Below, piece after piece: positions 1 to 6,952 of a DNA stretch of 64,000 nucleotides. Each line of letters starts with the position of its first letter. Position 1 is the first letter of the stretch. Position numbers and translations under genes: made by a program. The notes under the pieces are model-generated. The model saw nothing but the letters and a program-made list of their open reading frames with translations, was not told where the DNA came from and did not search any database. This DNA is from Rhodobacterales bacterium. Lineage in GTDB: Bacteria; Pseudomonadota; Alphaproteobacteria; Rhodobacterales; Rhodobacteraceae. The stretch covers positions 1-64,000 of the forward strand of contig JANYFE010000089.1 in the NCBI GenBank assembly GCA_025362795.1, in the 5' to 3' direction.

Positions 1-73
1 CCACAGTCAGCCCGGCTTCCTGCTCCTTGATCATCCCAATGATCTGCGTCTCGGTGAAACGGCTCTTTCGCAT
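1..73 (-). CDS. IS3-family transposase OrfA, N-terminal fragment (runs off window)
   Basis: The first 24 residues (MRKSRFTETQIIGMIKEQEA, then GLTV) are the classic N-terminus of OrfA of IS3-family elements, the small helix-turn-helix subunit made together with the OrfB DDE integrase. The ATG is at 73-71 and a purine-rich AGGAGCAG lies just before it. The gene reads leftward out of the window, so the rest of the element is not visible and its completeness cannot be judged. Confidence 0.85.
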   Translation of the reverse strand, partial: MRKSRFTETQIIGMIKEQEAGLTV

Positions 74-139
74 TCGTCTGCTCCTTCAGGGTTGGGCAGA
101 CTCTACACCAGACTGAGGGAACTTCCGGGGGGCAGGTCA
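1..139 (-). mobile_element. Left (5') end of an IS3-family insertion sequence
   Basis: The terminal sequence read on the minus strand starts TGACCTGCCCCCCGGAAG at 139, like the TGACCTGCCCCC ends of many IS3-group elements, and leads into orfA about 65 bases inside. The flanking DNA from 140 onward is a coding gene that the element interrupts. Only this end is in the window; the target-site duplication cannot be checked. Confidence 0.75.
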
Positions 140-371
140 CACCGCCCGGACCAAGTGGCCGCAGTCTTTGCTGCCCAGTCACAAGGCGAGCGTCGGCGAA
201 GACACCCGCGAATACAGCGGCCACTACAAATTCTGCCGTCGTAGCATCCTCTGCAGAAGTGCCCGTCATGGTCAGAACTTGCGAGTCCGCGGCCAGAAGC
301 GCGGCAATTGCGACGCTATCGCCTGCGCCGACCGCCGTCGCGAACTGCCGCGGAAAGTCGTCTGAAGTCAT
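140..371 (-). pseudogene. NTF2-like / SnoaL-type protein, N-terminal 77 codons, interrupted by IS3-family element
   Basis: From the ATG at 371 the reading frame runs MTSDDFPRQFATAVGAGDSV and continues through IAALLAADSQVLTMTGT, the usual start of a DUF4440/SnoaL nuclear-transport-factor-2-like domain (small cone-shaped proteins, some enzymatic, some binding). Such proteins are normally about 120-150 residues, so roughly half is lost or displaced beyond the IS end at 139. Its ATG overlaps the TGA of the upstream DUF1638 gene (ATGA), implying translational coupling to the corrinoid cluster. The family assignment rests on a short segment. Confidence 0.6.
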
Positions 372-1015
372 AGCTTGGCGACCTGCCTCAGTGTGTTCGC
401 CAGATCGCCATACCCAGTGAAACGGCGCTCGTAGGCCAAACCAAGCCGCCCGGCACAGTCTGCGGCCTTGGCATCAAGTGTCGGGTCACTCGTCTGAGCT
501 TGATAGACCAACTTGGTATAATTGCCAAAATACATATCCCGCAGCTCCGGGTGACGGTCCAAACCCATCGGCCGCCAGACGAAGGCATCGAACTGTCGAA
601 CAAGAAAATCTGTCAAATAGAAGGCGGTGAATTCGGTTTCTGAGTGGGCGTGAAACACGTCATTGCCTTCAAAAAACGAATAGCAGTGCGGGCCCTGGAT
701 CATCTCCACTCCCAACTCCTTGCACTTTTCAAACAACAGGCCGCCTGTGCCGCAATCTGCATACAAGATGAAGATCGTCTCGTATGTCGCTTTGTGTTCT
801 TCGACGGCCCTAGCGACTTCGTCAGTGATTTTCTTGGGATAAAGGTGGAGTTTGGCGGGAAGACATTGGAGGTCCAGGTGATCCCAGCCGTTGATCCGCT
901 TCAGTGCCAATACCTCGTGAGCCAGAGCGCCGCAGGCGATCAGCAGAACACGGCCCTGATGGTTTGGCGGCAGGCCAGCCTCGGTCAGCTCCACGTCATC
1001 CGGTATCAACGCCAT
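368..1015 (-). CDS. DUF1638 domain protein of the corrinoid methyltransferase cluster
   Basis: This 215-residue protein matches the DUF1638 family: conserved stretches IACGALAHEV near residue 26, YADCGTGGLLFEKC near 84 and GPHCYSFFEGND near 107 contain cysteines that could bind a metal or cluster. No signal peptide or membrane segment is seen. It follows a tiny membrane protein and, further upstream on the same strand, the corrinoid protein gene. DUF1638 genes commonly sit beside corrinoid methyltransferase genes; a role in corrinoid maturation or reactivation is plausible but unproven here. The stop codon overlaps the start of the broken NTF2-like gene. Confidence 0.8.
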   Translation of the reverse strand: MALIPDDVELTEAGLPPNHQGRVLLIACGALAHEVLALKRINGWDHLDLQCLPAKLHLYPKKITDEVARAVEEHKATYETIFILYADCGTGGLLFEKCKELGVEMIQGPHCYSFFEGNDVFHAHSETEFTAFYLTDFLVRQFDAFVWRPMGLDRHPELRDMYFGNYTKLVYQAQTSDPTLDAKAADCAGRLGLAYERRFTGYGDLANTLRQVAKL

Positions 1016-1161
1016 TTCGTTCTCCGAACGACAAGTACCAGAACCAACGCGGCAAATCCAAACCAGGCGAACGACAATCCCAAAGCATAAGCCAGCCCGA
1101 CGGTCAGCCCGGCTGCGGCGATCACGACGGCGATAAGCGACAGAAAGGTCTGGGTCGGCAT
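1006..1161 (-). CDS. Small two-helix membrane protein
   Basis: A 51-residue product starting MPTQTFLSLIAVVIAAAGLT is almost entirely hydrophobic, with two predicted membrane helices separated by a short polar turn (ALGLSFAWFG) and a basic C-terminus ending VVRRTKWR. The ATG at 1161 is preceded by a GGAAGGG ribosome site; a longer start at 1218 lacks one and would add a non-hydrophobic leader. Its end overlaps the first codons of the DUF1638 gene by 10 bases, so the two are probably co-translated. No family is recognised. Confidence 0.6.
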   Translation of the reverse strand: MPTQTFLSLIAVVIAAAGLTVGLAYALGLSFAWFGFAALVLVLVVRRTKWR

Positions 1162-1221
1162 GTTGAGTATCCCTTCCCCCCCTAGATGGCCTCGGTGCAA
1201 CAGAATTCCAAGCGGCAAAGC

Positions 1222-1254
1222 AAAAGGCTCCGGGCAGCGAACCCGGAGCCTTTT
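1222..1254 (-). terminator. Intrinsic terminator after the corrinoid protein gene
   Basis: A near-perfect 13-bp stem (AAAAGGCTCCGGG against its complement) with a 7-base loop is bounded by A and T runs, so it can work in both directions. It lies about 15 bases past the corrinoid gene stop, between that gene and the small membrane protein, and would reduce read-through into the DUF1638 genes. Confidence 0.75.
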
Positions 1255-1269
1255 GGCGATCAGACAGCG

Positions 1270-1965
1270 TCAGGCGTTCGGGCGGTTGTGTTTACGCGCC
1301 ACGAACTGTTTGGCAGTCTCAACCGCAACAGCGGCATCCCGGCAATAGGCGTCAGCCCCGATCGCGCGGCTGAATTCCTCGTTCAACGGCGCACCACCGA
1401 CCAGCACGATATAGTCATCGCGCATGCCTTTTTCCTTCAGGGTATCGATCACGACCTTCATGTAGGGCATCGTAGTGGTCAAAAGCGCAGACATGCCAAG
1501 GATATCAGGCTGTTCGCTTTCCAGAGCCGCCAGATATTTCTCGACCGAGTTGTTGATTCCAAGATCCTTGACCTCGAATCCTGCACCTTCCATCATCATG
1601 CCTACCAGATTTTTGCCGATGTCATGGATGTCGCCCTTAACGGTTCCGATCACCATTTTGCCCATGCGCGGGGCGCCAGTGGCAATCAGCAACGGCTTCA
1701 GGATGGCCATGCCGCCCTTCATCGCATTGGCAGCCAGCAACACTTCCGGCACGAACAAGATGCCGTCGCGGAAGTCGGCGCCGACAATCGTCATCCCCGC
1801 CACCAGCGCCTTGGTCAGCGCGTCATAGGGGGCCCAACCGCGTTCAATCAGGATATTGACCGCCTCTTCAATCTCTTCCCGCAACCCGTCGTACAGGTCG
1901 TCATGCATTTGCAGGACCAGCTCGTCATCGGAAAGTTCAGAAAGGATGATTTCGTCGTCGGCCAT
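1270..1965 (-). CDS. Corrinoid (cobalamin-binding) protein of a split methionine synthase / methyltransferase
   Basis: The 231-residue protein has the two-part layout of methyltransferase corrinoid proteins: an N-terminal helical cap (about residues 10-95) and a B12-binding Rossmann domain (about 100-225). The cobalt-ligating motif is plain at 111-119 (GDIHDIGKN; His114 is the lower axial ligand), followed by MSALLTTTMPYM and LVGGAPL. It corresponds to the B12 module of MetH or to MtbC/MttC proteins. The homocysteine methyltransferase gene lies nearby on the same strand (3267-4286) and a pterin-binding partner would have to be elsewhere. Three-piece MetH systems have been reported in related Rhodobacterales, which supports, but does not prove, that role here. 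Confidence 0.88.
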   Translation of the reverse strand: MADDEIILSELSDDELVLQMHDDLYDGLREEIEEAVNILIERGWAPYDALTKALVAGMTIVGADFRDGILFVPEVLLAANAMKGGMAILKPLLIATGAPRMGKMVIGTVKGDIHDIGKNLVGMMMEGAGFEVKDLGINNSVEKYLAALESEQPDILGMSALLTTTMPYMKVVIDTLKEKGMRDDYIVLVGGAPLNEEFSRAIGADAYCRDAAVAVETAKQFVARKHNRPNA

Positions 1966-2091
1966 TTGGGCGCTCCTCGGGCAGGTGAACTGTCAATGGG
2001 GCCAAAGGCCCGCGCGGACTTTTCGATTTGCGACATGCCTCGGATGAAAGCCGACAGCAAGGGGGCGCGGGTGGAATTTCCTGTGGAGCTT

Positions 2092-2106
2092 GTTCTTATT
2101 TCGTTC
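2092..2106 (+). promoter_or_regulatory. Putative LexA (SOS) box GTTC-N7-GTTC
   Basis: GTTCTTATTTCGTTC is an exact match to the direct-repeat LexA site GTTC-N7-GTTC of alphaproteobacteria. It ends 12 bases before the ATG of the radical SAM gene, next to a TATAAA-like stretch, a position where bound LexA would block transcription. Confidence 0.6.
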
Positions 2107-2118
2107 TATAAAGTAGAA

Positions 2119-3207
2119 ATGCAACCCAAAGAAAACAGCATTCTTCTAGGACAGCGTTTGCGCGCCCGCGGGGCGGGGAGCAATGATACAGGGCGGTTTG
2201 AAGGGAGGTCGCGCATTGCCCATGATGATGGCTGGGAAATGGTCGAGGACGAGCGTCTGGTGCGCACCGAAGTTCGGCTCGAACGGCCGCGCTCCGCCAT
2301 CACCTACAACCGCTCGCCCGACCTGCCGTTTGATCGTTCGATCAACCCATTTCGCGGTTGTGAACACGGCTGTATCTATTGTTTTGCCAGGCCGACCCAT
2401 GCATTTCTGAACCTTTCTCCGGGCCTCGACTTCGAAACCAAGCTGATCGCGAGACCGGGGATTGGCAAAGTGCTGGAACGGGAACTCCGGGCAACAAACT
2501 ATCGGGCGGCGGTGATTGCAATTGGGACGAATACCGATCCGTATCAGCCGATTGAGGCGGAGAATCGGGTGACGCGCGAACTGCTTGAGGTGCTTGCAGC
2601 GTTTCGGCATCCCGTTGCCATTACCACCAAGGGCACGCTGGTGGAGCGAGATCTGGACATTCTGGCACCCATGGCGGCGCAGGGCCTTGCTAGGGTGGGG
2701 ATTTCGATCACCACGCTTGATCCGGTTCTGTCGAGGCGAATGGAGCCCAGGGTGGCGGCACCGTTGCGTCGGCTGGCCATTATCAGGCGGCTGAGCGAGG
2801 CCGGGGTGTCGGTGCGCGTCATGATTGCTCCGGTGGTGCCGGGACTGACTGACCCGGAACTGGAAACGATCATGGAGGCAGCCAAAGAGGCTGGGGCGCA
2901 AGCCGCCAGTTACATCTCGTTGCGCCTGCCGCTGGAGGTGTCGCATCTGTTTCGGGACTGGTTGGCGCAACACTATCCCGACCGGGCCGCCAAGGTCATG
3001 GCGCGGGTCAAGGAATTGCACGGCGGCAAGGACTATGATGCCGAATGGGGAAAACGTTTTCGGGGCGAGGGGTTATGGGCCGATTTGATGGCGCAACGGT
3101 TCAAAGTGGCTGTGGCGCGGCTGGGGTTGAATGCGCCCTTGCCGCCTCTTCGAACCGACCTTTTCAAATCACCCCCACGCTCAGGCGATCAACTCAACTT
3201 GTTCTGA
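2119..3207 (+). CDS. PA0069-family radical SAM protein (spore photoproduct lyase-like)
   Basis: The 362-residue protein carries the radical SAM cluster motif CEHGCIYC at residues 81-88 and the surrounding NRSPDLPFDRSINPFRGCEH block typical of PA0069/SplB-like proteins. The preceding RLRARGAGSNDTGRF segment is the usual N-terminus of this family, so the ATG at 2119 is chosen over in-frame starts up to 930 bases upstream, which only read the shadow of the corrinoid gene. The family is related to spore photoproduct lyase, which repairs UV thymine lesions, but the substrate of the PA0069 branch is unknown. A LexA box immediately upstream suggests damage induction. Confidence 0.85.
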   Translation: MQPKENSILLGQRLRARGAGSNDTGRFEGRSRIAHDDGWEMVEDERLVRTEVRLERPRSAITYNRSPDLPFDRSINPFRGCEHGCIYCFARPTHAFLNLSPGLDFETKLIARPGIGKVLERELRATNYRAAVIAIGTNTDPYQPIEAENRVTRELLEVLAAFRHPVAITTKGTLVERDLDILAPMAAQGLARVGISITTLDPVLSRRMEPRVAAPLRRLAIIRRLSEAGVSVRVMIAPVVPGLTDPELETIMEAAKEAGAQAASYISLRLPLEVSHLFRDWLAQHYPDRAAKVMARVKELHGGKDYDAEWGKRFRGEGLWADLMAQRFKVAVARLGLNAPLPPLRTDLFKSPPRSGDQLNLF

Positions 3208-3266
3208 CACCCGACGTCGGTTTGTTTCGAAAGAACGCAGTCAAAACTTTTTTCGAAGAAACGTGC

Positions 3267-4286
3267 CTATTGCCCGCGCCGTCCGCGGCGTTCGCGCTTT
3301 GGGTCGCCCGAAGTGTCGCCAGTGCCATCCGAAGCAGACGAAAACCCGCCGAGGGCCGCCTTGATGTCATCGACCGTGGGGCGCGGACCTTTGGGCCGGG
3401 TTTCCAACGCTTGGCGCATTGCCCGGAGGTGGTTAGGCATTGTGCCACAACAGCCACCAATGATCCGCACACCGGCATCGCGAGCCAAAACCGCATATTC
3501 GGCCATCAGGTCAGGTGTGCCATCGTAATGGATATGGCCGTTGTGATACTTTGGAATACCCGCATTGCCCTTGGCAATGATCGGGCGGGCGGTACCCGCA
3601 GTCTCGAACCCCAGAACGGTGCGCATCAGGTCAGACGCGCCAACGCCGCAATTGGCCCCGAACGCAATCGGCGGATTTGCCAGGTTTTCGACCATCCCGG
3701 CCAAAGCGGCTGAGGTGATGCCCATCATGGTGCGGCCAGCGGTATCAAAACTCATCGTGCCACACCACGGCATGCCTGCCAGTTGGGCGGCCTCGGCGGC
3801 GGCGGCGTATTCTTCGAACGCCGACATGGTTTCGACCCACAAAATGTCAGCGCCCCCTTCTTTCAACCCTTCGGCTTGTTCATGAAAAATCTCGACTGCC
3901 GTTTTGTGGGTCAAATTGCCCATCGGCTCAAAAATCTCACCCGTTGGGCCAACAGAGCCGGCGACCACCACGATCCGGCCCGATTCATCAGCAATTTCGC
4001 GGCCCAGGCTGGCTGCGACCTTGTTCAACTCTCGCACGCGACCTTGCGCATTGTGCAGTTTCAGACGCGCCGCGTTACCGCCAAAGCTATTTGTCAGGAA
4101 AATATCCGACCCGGCATCAACGGCAGACTTATATAAAGCGCGGATGTTGTCGGGGCGGTCGGTGTTCCAGAATTCCGGCGGCTCGCCGGCTTCAAGCCCC
4201 ATGTTGAACAGGTTGGTGCCAGTGGCGCCATCGGCCATCAACCAATCGCGCTGCGACAGCAACTTGGAGAGAGCATCCTGTGCCAT
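3267..4286 (-). CDS. bmt: Homocysteine S-methyltransferase (Bmt / MetH N-terminal module type)
   Basis: This 339-residue protein is a homocysteine methyltransferase domain, from MADGATGTNL near residue 17 to the zinc-site GGCCGT motif (Cys279-Cys280) with the third ligand probably in GANCGVG near residue 215. It transfers a methyl group to homocysteine to make methionine; the donor is betaine in Bmt or a methylcobalamin protein in split MetH. The nearby corrinoid gene on the same strand favours the latter. The C-terminus carries an unusual basic tail (PKRERRGRRGQ). It lies 2 kb from the corrinoid gene, with the convergent radical SAM gene between them. Confidence 0.87.
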   Translation of the reverse strand: MAQDALSKLLSQRDWLMADGATGTNLFNMGLEAGEPPEFWNTDRPDNIRALYKSAVDAGSDIFLTNSFGGNAARLKLHNAQGRVRELNKVAASLGREIADESGRIVVVAGSVGPTGEIFEPMGNLTHKTAVEIFHEQAEGLKEGGADILWVETMSAFEEYAAAAEAAQLAGMPWCGTMSFDTAGRTMMGITSAALAGMVENLANPPIAFGANCGVGASDLMRTVLGFETAGTARPIIAKGNAGIPKYHNGHIHYDGTPDLMAEYAVLARDAGVRIIGGCCGTMPNHLRAMRQALETRPKGPRPTVDDIKAALGGFSSASDGTGDTSGDPKRERRGRRGQ

Positions 4287-4301
4287 TGACCTGTTCCTGG
4301 T

Positions 4302-4616
4302 TCAGATTTCGTTCATCAGCTGCGTTTTGGCGACGGAAAGCAGCTCACCCAGTTTGGCGCGCACAACATCTGCAGAGGCTTTGCCGACCAGGTCGCCCGC
4401 CACTTTGCGAACCACATCTTCAACGCCAGCCTCTTCGAAATCGGAATTCACGACTTCCATCGCGTAGGCCGCGGCATCCTCACCGGATTTGCCCAGTAGA
4501 CCCGCAGCCCACAGGCCCAGCAGCTTGTTGCGGCGGGCCTCAGCGCGGAACTGCATGTCGGCGTCATGGGCGAATTTCGATTCAAACGCGTTTTCACGGT
4601 CGTCAAACAGGGTCAT
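4302..4616 (-). CDS. F1-ATPase inhibitor zeta subunit (DUF1476)
   Basis: The 104-residue product beginning MTLFDDRENAFESKFAHDAD and containing RAEARRNKLLGLWAAGLLGK matches the zeta subunit described from Paracoccus denitrificans ATP synthase, an alphaproteobacterial four-helix protein whose N-terminus inserts into F1 and blocks ATP hydrolysis. The start at 4616 gives the family length; the upstream in-frame extension is not conserved in character. It lies just downstream of the methyltransferase gene start, 15 bases apart on the same strand, and is divergent from purC. Confidence 0.9.
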   Translation of the reverse strand: MTLFDDRENAFESKFAHDADMQFRAEARRNKLLGLWAAGLLGKSGEDAAAYAMEVVNSDFEEAGVEDVVRKVAGDLVGKASADVVRAKLGELLSVAKTQLMNEI

Positions 4617-4811
4617 GGTCTGGTCCTCGATTGGATCGGATCGGTGACCTTCCATATGCCCCGCGCGACGCCGTCCTGCAAGGGGAAGCCTGCACGGGAT
4701 TGCCAAACGTCGGAGGCCCGGCCTTGCGAGGCGACGGCCTTTGGCCTATAGGCTGGCACAACCGGGCAGGGCATGTTGGTGCCGCCGCCACGTGGAGTTT
4801 TCGGAGAGTTC

Positions 4812-5576
4812 ATGGCACGGCGCAAGAAGGTCTACGAAGGTAAGGCCAAAATCCTGTATGAAGGCCCGGAGCCGGGCACGCTGATCCAGTATTTCAAGGA
4901 TGAAGGGGCGGCCAGCCCGGCGACGCCAGAGGTTGGCGCGGCCGCGTCCGAAGGCAAAGGTGTGCTGAATAACCGCCTTTCAGAGTTTTTCATGGCCGGT
5001 CTGAACTCCATTGGGGTGCCCACGCATTTCATCCGCCGGATCAACATGCGCGAACAACTGGTGCGGATGGCAGAGATCATTCCGGTCGAAGTCGTGGTGC
5101 GCAACTTTGCGGCGGGAGATTTGTCGACCCGGTTGGGGATTCCCGAGGGGACGCCGCTGCCGCGGCCGATCGTGGAATATTACTATAAAGACGCGCGGTT
5201 GAATTCGCCGCTCGTCAGTGAAGAACATATCATCGCATTCGGCTGGGCCAGCCAGCAGGATCTCGATGACATGATTGCACTAGCATTACGGGTCAACGAT
5301 TTTCTGTCGGGCGTGATGATGGGTGTTGGCATCAGGCTGGCCGATTTCCGCATTGAGGTCGGTCGCATCTGGGACGGCGATTTCATGCGGCTGATCGTGG
5401 CCGACGAGATCAGCCCGGATTCGTGCCGGTTGTGGGATCTGCGCGGCGTGGTCGAACGGGGTGAGCCTGCACCAGAGCCGGGGCCACTGGCCGATGTATA
5501 TACCGAACTGGCGCGGCGGTTGGGGGTTCTGCCCTCGAATGTAACGCATGCGCCAAAGCCGACCTTGATCAACTAG
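4812..5576 (+). CDS. purC: Phosphoribosylaminoimidazole-succinocarboxamide synthase (SAICAR synthetase)
   Basis: The 254-residue protein (family norm about 240-255) catalyses ATP-dependent joining of CAIR and aspartate in purine biosynthesis. The N-terminus MARRKKVYEGKAKILYEGPE with the ATP-binding KAKILY, EVVVRNFAAGDLSTRLG near residue 97 and VSEEHIIAFGWAS near 134 are diagnostic. The ATG at 4812 fits the family; the 13-codon upstream extension is leader. purS follows 9 bases after the stop, forming a two-gene purine operon. Confidence 0.95.
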   Translation: MARRKKVYEGKAKILYEGPEPGTLIQYFKDEGAASPATPEVGAAASEGKGVLNNRLSEFFMAGLNSIGVPTHFIRRINMREQLVRMAEIIPVEVVVRNFAAGDLSTRLGIPEGTPLPRPIVEYYYKDARLNSPLVSEEHIIAFGWASQQDLDDMIALALRVNDFLSGVMMGVGIRLADFRIEVGRIWDGDFMRLIVADEISPDSCRLWDLRGVVERGEPAPEPGPLADVYTELARRLGVLPSNVTHAPKPTLIN

Positions 5577-5585
5577 GAGAGACCA

Positions 5586-5825
5586 ATGAAAGCCCGTGTG
5601 ACCGTGATGCTGAAGGCTGGGGTTCTGGATGTGCAGGGTGAGGCGGTACGTTTTGCGCTTGGGACGCTGGGGTTTGGCGGCGTGACGGGCGTTCGGCAAG
5701 GCAAGGTGATCGAACTGGACCTGGCCGAGAATGACCGGGGTGCAGTGGAAACGTCCGCCAAGGCGATGTGTGAAAAGCTGTTGGCCAACACCGTGATCGA
5801 AGGCTACAGCATCGAGGTGCTATGA
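5586..5825 (+). CDS. purS: Phosphoribosylformylglycinamidine synthase subunit PurS
   Basis: The 79-residue protein (MKARVTVMLKAGVLDVQGEA, then GVRQGKVIEL and CEKLLANTVIEGYSIEVL) is the small structural subunit that holds together PurL and the glutaminase PurQ in the three-part FGAM synthase. An AGGAGA site precedes the ATG. In many alphaproteobacteria purQ follows directly, but here an inverted repeat and an alcohol dehydrogenase gene come next, so purQ must be elsewhere. Confidence 0.95.
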   Translation: MKARVTVMLKAGVLDVQGEAVRFALGTLGFGGVTGVRQGKVIELDLAENDRGAVETSAKAMCEKLLANTVIEGYSIEVL

Positions 5826-5872
5826 CCAAATTTCTTCGAAGAAATTCGCGAATCTTTTCGAAGAGATTTGGT
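5825..5872. repeat. Long imperfect inverted repeat / terminator-like element after purS
   Basis: Arms of about 20 bases starting ACCAAAT and ending ATTTGGT enclose an AATTCGCGAA centre, and each arm itself contains a TTCGAA-centred palindrome (TTTCTTCGAAGAAA). It begins on the last base of the purS stop codon, so it probably ends purS transcription. Its form resembles the AATTTTCTGCGAAAATT palindromes at 25977-26051. Confidence 0.6.
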
Positions 5873-5904
5873 CTGGCCCGTGAATCAAGTTGAGAATGCC
5901 CCAC

Positions 5905-6942
5905 ATGCGCGCAGCCGTCATTCGCGAATACCGCGCCGACCTTAGCTTGGAGAAGGTCGCTGATCCAACCTGCGAGACTGACGGCGTGGTCTTGCGCGTG
6001 CTCGCTTGTGGCATCTGTCGCAGCGACTGGCATGGCTGGATAGGCGAACATCCGCGCGTCCTGCTGGGGGCCATTCCGGGGCATGAGTATTGCGGCGAAG
6101 TGGTCGAGGCCGGGCCGCTGGCGAAATGGCGAGTGGGGGAAAGGGTGATTGCGCCGTTCATCCTGTCGTGTGGCGACTGTCCAGAATGTCGGTCCGGACA
6201 GACCACGACGTGCCGCGCGGCGCGGGTGCCGGGGTTCGGCGAACCGGGGGCTTATGCGGAATATGTCTCGGCACCCCATGCCCACAATCTTGCGCTGTTG
6301 CCCGACAGTCTGACGCCTGCCCTGGCGGCGGGGCTAGGATGTCGGGTTACCACCGCCTATCATGCGCTGACAGGGCGGGCCGCGTTGCAGGCGGGGGAAT
6401 GGCTGGCAGTGCACGGCACCGGCGGGATCGGGCTGTCGGTTTTGCTGATCGGGCGGGCACTTGGGGCACGCGTGATCGTAGTTGATGTCGTGCCTGAGCG
6501 GTTGTCCCATGCGATGAGCTTGGGCGCCGAAGTGGCGATTGATGCGCGGGACGGGGATGTCGCCGGGCGGATCATCGCGGCATCTGGCGGCGGGGCGCAT
6601 GTCTCGGTCGAGGCGTTGGGGATCGAGGTCACCGCAAATGGATCGTTGGAATGTCTCCGACCTTTGGGGCGGCATGTGCAGGTTGGCCTGCCTGTGGGGC
6701 ACACTGCCAACATGCAGATCAACATGAACGCGGTCTATATGAAGCAACTGGCTATATTTGGTACACGGGGAATGCCAAGTTGGCGCTATCCTTCTCTGCT
6801 TGACCTGATCGAGCGCGGGATGGTTGACGTTCGGCCGATCGTGGCACGGCATGTGGCGCTGTCGCAGGCCTCTGACGAGCTTAGGGCGTTCGATGCACCG
6901 ATGCCACCAGGCGTGGCAGTGATCGTGGACTTTGCGGGCTAA
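5905..6942 (+). CDS. Zinc-dependent alcohol dehydrogenase (MDR superfamily)
   Basis: The 345-residue protein has the catalytic-zinc cysteine in CGICRSDWHG (Cys38), GHE at 59-61, the four-cysteine structural-zinc loop CGDCPECRSGQTTTC near residues 92-106, and a GTGGIGLS dinucleotide-binding motif near 173. It should oxidise an alcohol or reduce an aldehyde with NAD(P); the substrate is not evident. The ATG at 5905 is preferred to 5896 or a TTG at 5890 because of the ribosome-site spacing and the family-typical MRAAVIREY start. It stands alone between purS and the DUF1513 gene. Confidence 0.88.
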   Translation: MRAAVIREYRADLSLEKVADPTCETDGVVLRVLACGICRSDWHGWIGEHPRVLLGAIPGHEYCGEVVEAGPLAKWRVGERVIAPFILSCGDCPECRSGQTTTCRAARVPGFGEPGAYAEYVSAPHAHNLALLPDSLTPALAAGLGCRVTTAYHALTGRAALQAGEWLAVHGTGGIGLSVLLIGRALGARVIVVDVVPERLSHAMSLGAEVAIDARDGDVAGRIIAASGGGAHVSVEALGIEVTANGSLECLRPLGRHVQVGLPVGHTANMQINMNAVYMKQLAIFGTRGMPSWRYPSLLDLIERGMVDVRPIVARHVALSQASDELRAFDAPMPPGVAVIVDFAG

Positions 6943-6952
6943 TAGGTCTTGA

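Noticed and set aside
1186-2118. Long in-frame extension upstream of the radical SAM gene
   Set aside because: It is the opposite-strand shadow of the corrinoid gene, with no ribosome site; the family N-terminus begins at 2119.
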